From Planctomycetales bacterium (GTDB lineage Bacteria; Planctomycetota; Planctomycetia; Pirellulales; Thermoguttaceae), in contig SKJM01000483.1 of NCBI GenBank assembly GCA_007122045.1, positions 1 through 5,002 on the forward strand: a stretch of 5,002 nucleotides of DNA, written 5' to 3'. The notes under the pieces are model-generated. The model did no database searches. It had not been told where the DNA came from and was given only the letters and a program-made list of their open reading frames with translations. Shown here one piece after another: positions 4,860 to 5,002 of this stretch. A program made the translations under genes and the position numbers. Position 1 is the stretch's first letter, and each line of letters begins with the position of its first letter.

Positions 4860-5002
4860 ATGCGACCCCCTGCCATGCCCATCCTTCCGCCATCCCGGTT
4901 TTTCCCGCCGGCCGAGGAGGCGGGCCCGGAGGGGTTGGTCGGGCTCGGCGGCGAACTCTCGCCCGAGTGGCTCATCGACGCGTACACCCACGGCATCTTC
5001 CC
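4860..5002 (+). CDS. aat: Leucyl/phenylalanyl-tRNA-protein transferase, N-terminal fragment
   Basis: The first 47 codons of Aat, the cytoplasmic enzyme that attaches Leu or Phe from charged tRNA to proteins with N-terminal Lys or Arg, marking them for ClpAP/ClpS degradation. The visible protein has the family's opening pattern: RFFPPAEEA, then GLVGLGGELSPEWLIDAY and THGIF at the right edge, matching the E. coli pattern of NGLLALGGDLSP followed by AYQRGIFPW. The gene continues beyond 5002. Two in-frame ATGs are possible, 4860 and 4875 (MPILPPSRFFPP); neither has a Shine-Dalgarno site. I give the longer form, though 4875 is equally credible because 4860 lies one base after the REP-like repeat. 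An in-frame TGA at 4848-4850 rules out a start further upstream. No functional link to larA is evident. Confidence 0.9.
   Translation, partial: MRPPAMPILPPSRFFPPAEEAGPEGLVGLGGELSPEWLIDAYTHGIF

Overview
The window is high-GC bacterial DNA, most likely from a planctomycete or a close PVC-superphylum relative. The best evidence is the 67-residue protein at 3242-3445. Its Lys/Arg-rich core (DKSLRVRAGLARARSVLTRA and GLPKVRV) matches the small basic protein known as a signature of Planctomycetes, Chlamydiae and Verrucomicrobia. Dispersed-looking palindromic repeats and sparse Shine-Dalgarno sites fit the same group. The species cannot be named from this sequence.

Layout. The left 3 kb is read from the minus strand. 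In transcription order it holds a PhnP-like metallo-beta-lactamase-fold phosphodiesterase (3007-2210, TTG start), a 300-bp gap, then etfB (1909-995) and etfA (928 to beyond the left edge). The right 2 kb is read from the plus strand: the small basic protein (3242-3445), a LarA-type nickel-pincer racemase (3471-4745), and the first codons of aat, leucyl/phenylalanyl-tRNA-protein transferase (4860 to beyond the right edge). The phosphodiesterase and small basic protein genes diverge from a 234-bp promoter region at 3008-3241. Both edge genes (etfA and aat) are open at the window boundary.

How the genes relate. EtfB and EtfA form one heterodimeric electron-transfer flavoprotein and are almost certainly co-transcribed. 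Their acyl-CoA dehydrogenase or quinone partners are not in view. The small basic protein and larA are 25 bp apart, each with its own Shine-Dalgarno site, so they may share a transcript. LarA keeps every catalytic residue of the characterised lactate racemase, but its cofactor genes (larB, larC, larE) are not here and its 2-hydroxyacid substrate cannot be read from sequence. The phosphodiesterase has no phosphonate genes beside it.

The least ordinary parts are non-coding. The whole etfB-etfA spacer is built of two different arrays that share a 7-nt period. The etfB upstream region carries a promoter, a structured leader and an intrinsic terminator-like hairpin, which suggests attenuation or a small RNA. 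An inverted pair of palindromic repeats plus a third direct copy ends exactly one base before the first possible aat start codon. I saw no phage, CRISPR, transposase, rRNA or tRNA gene, and no clear novel multi-gene system.
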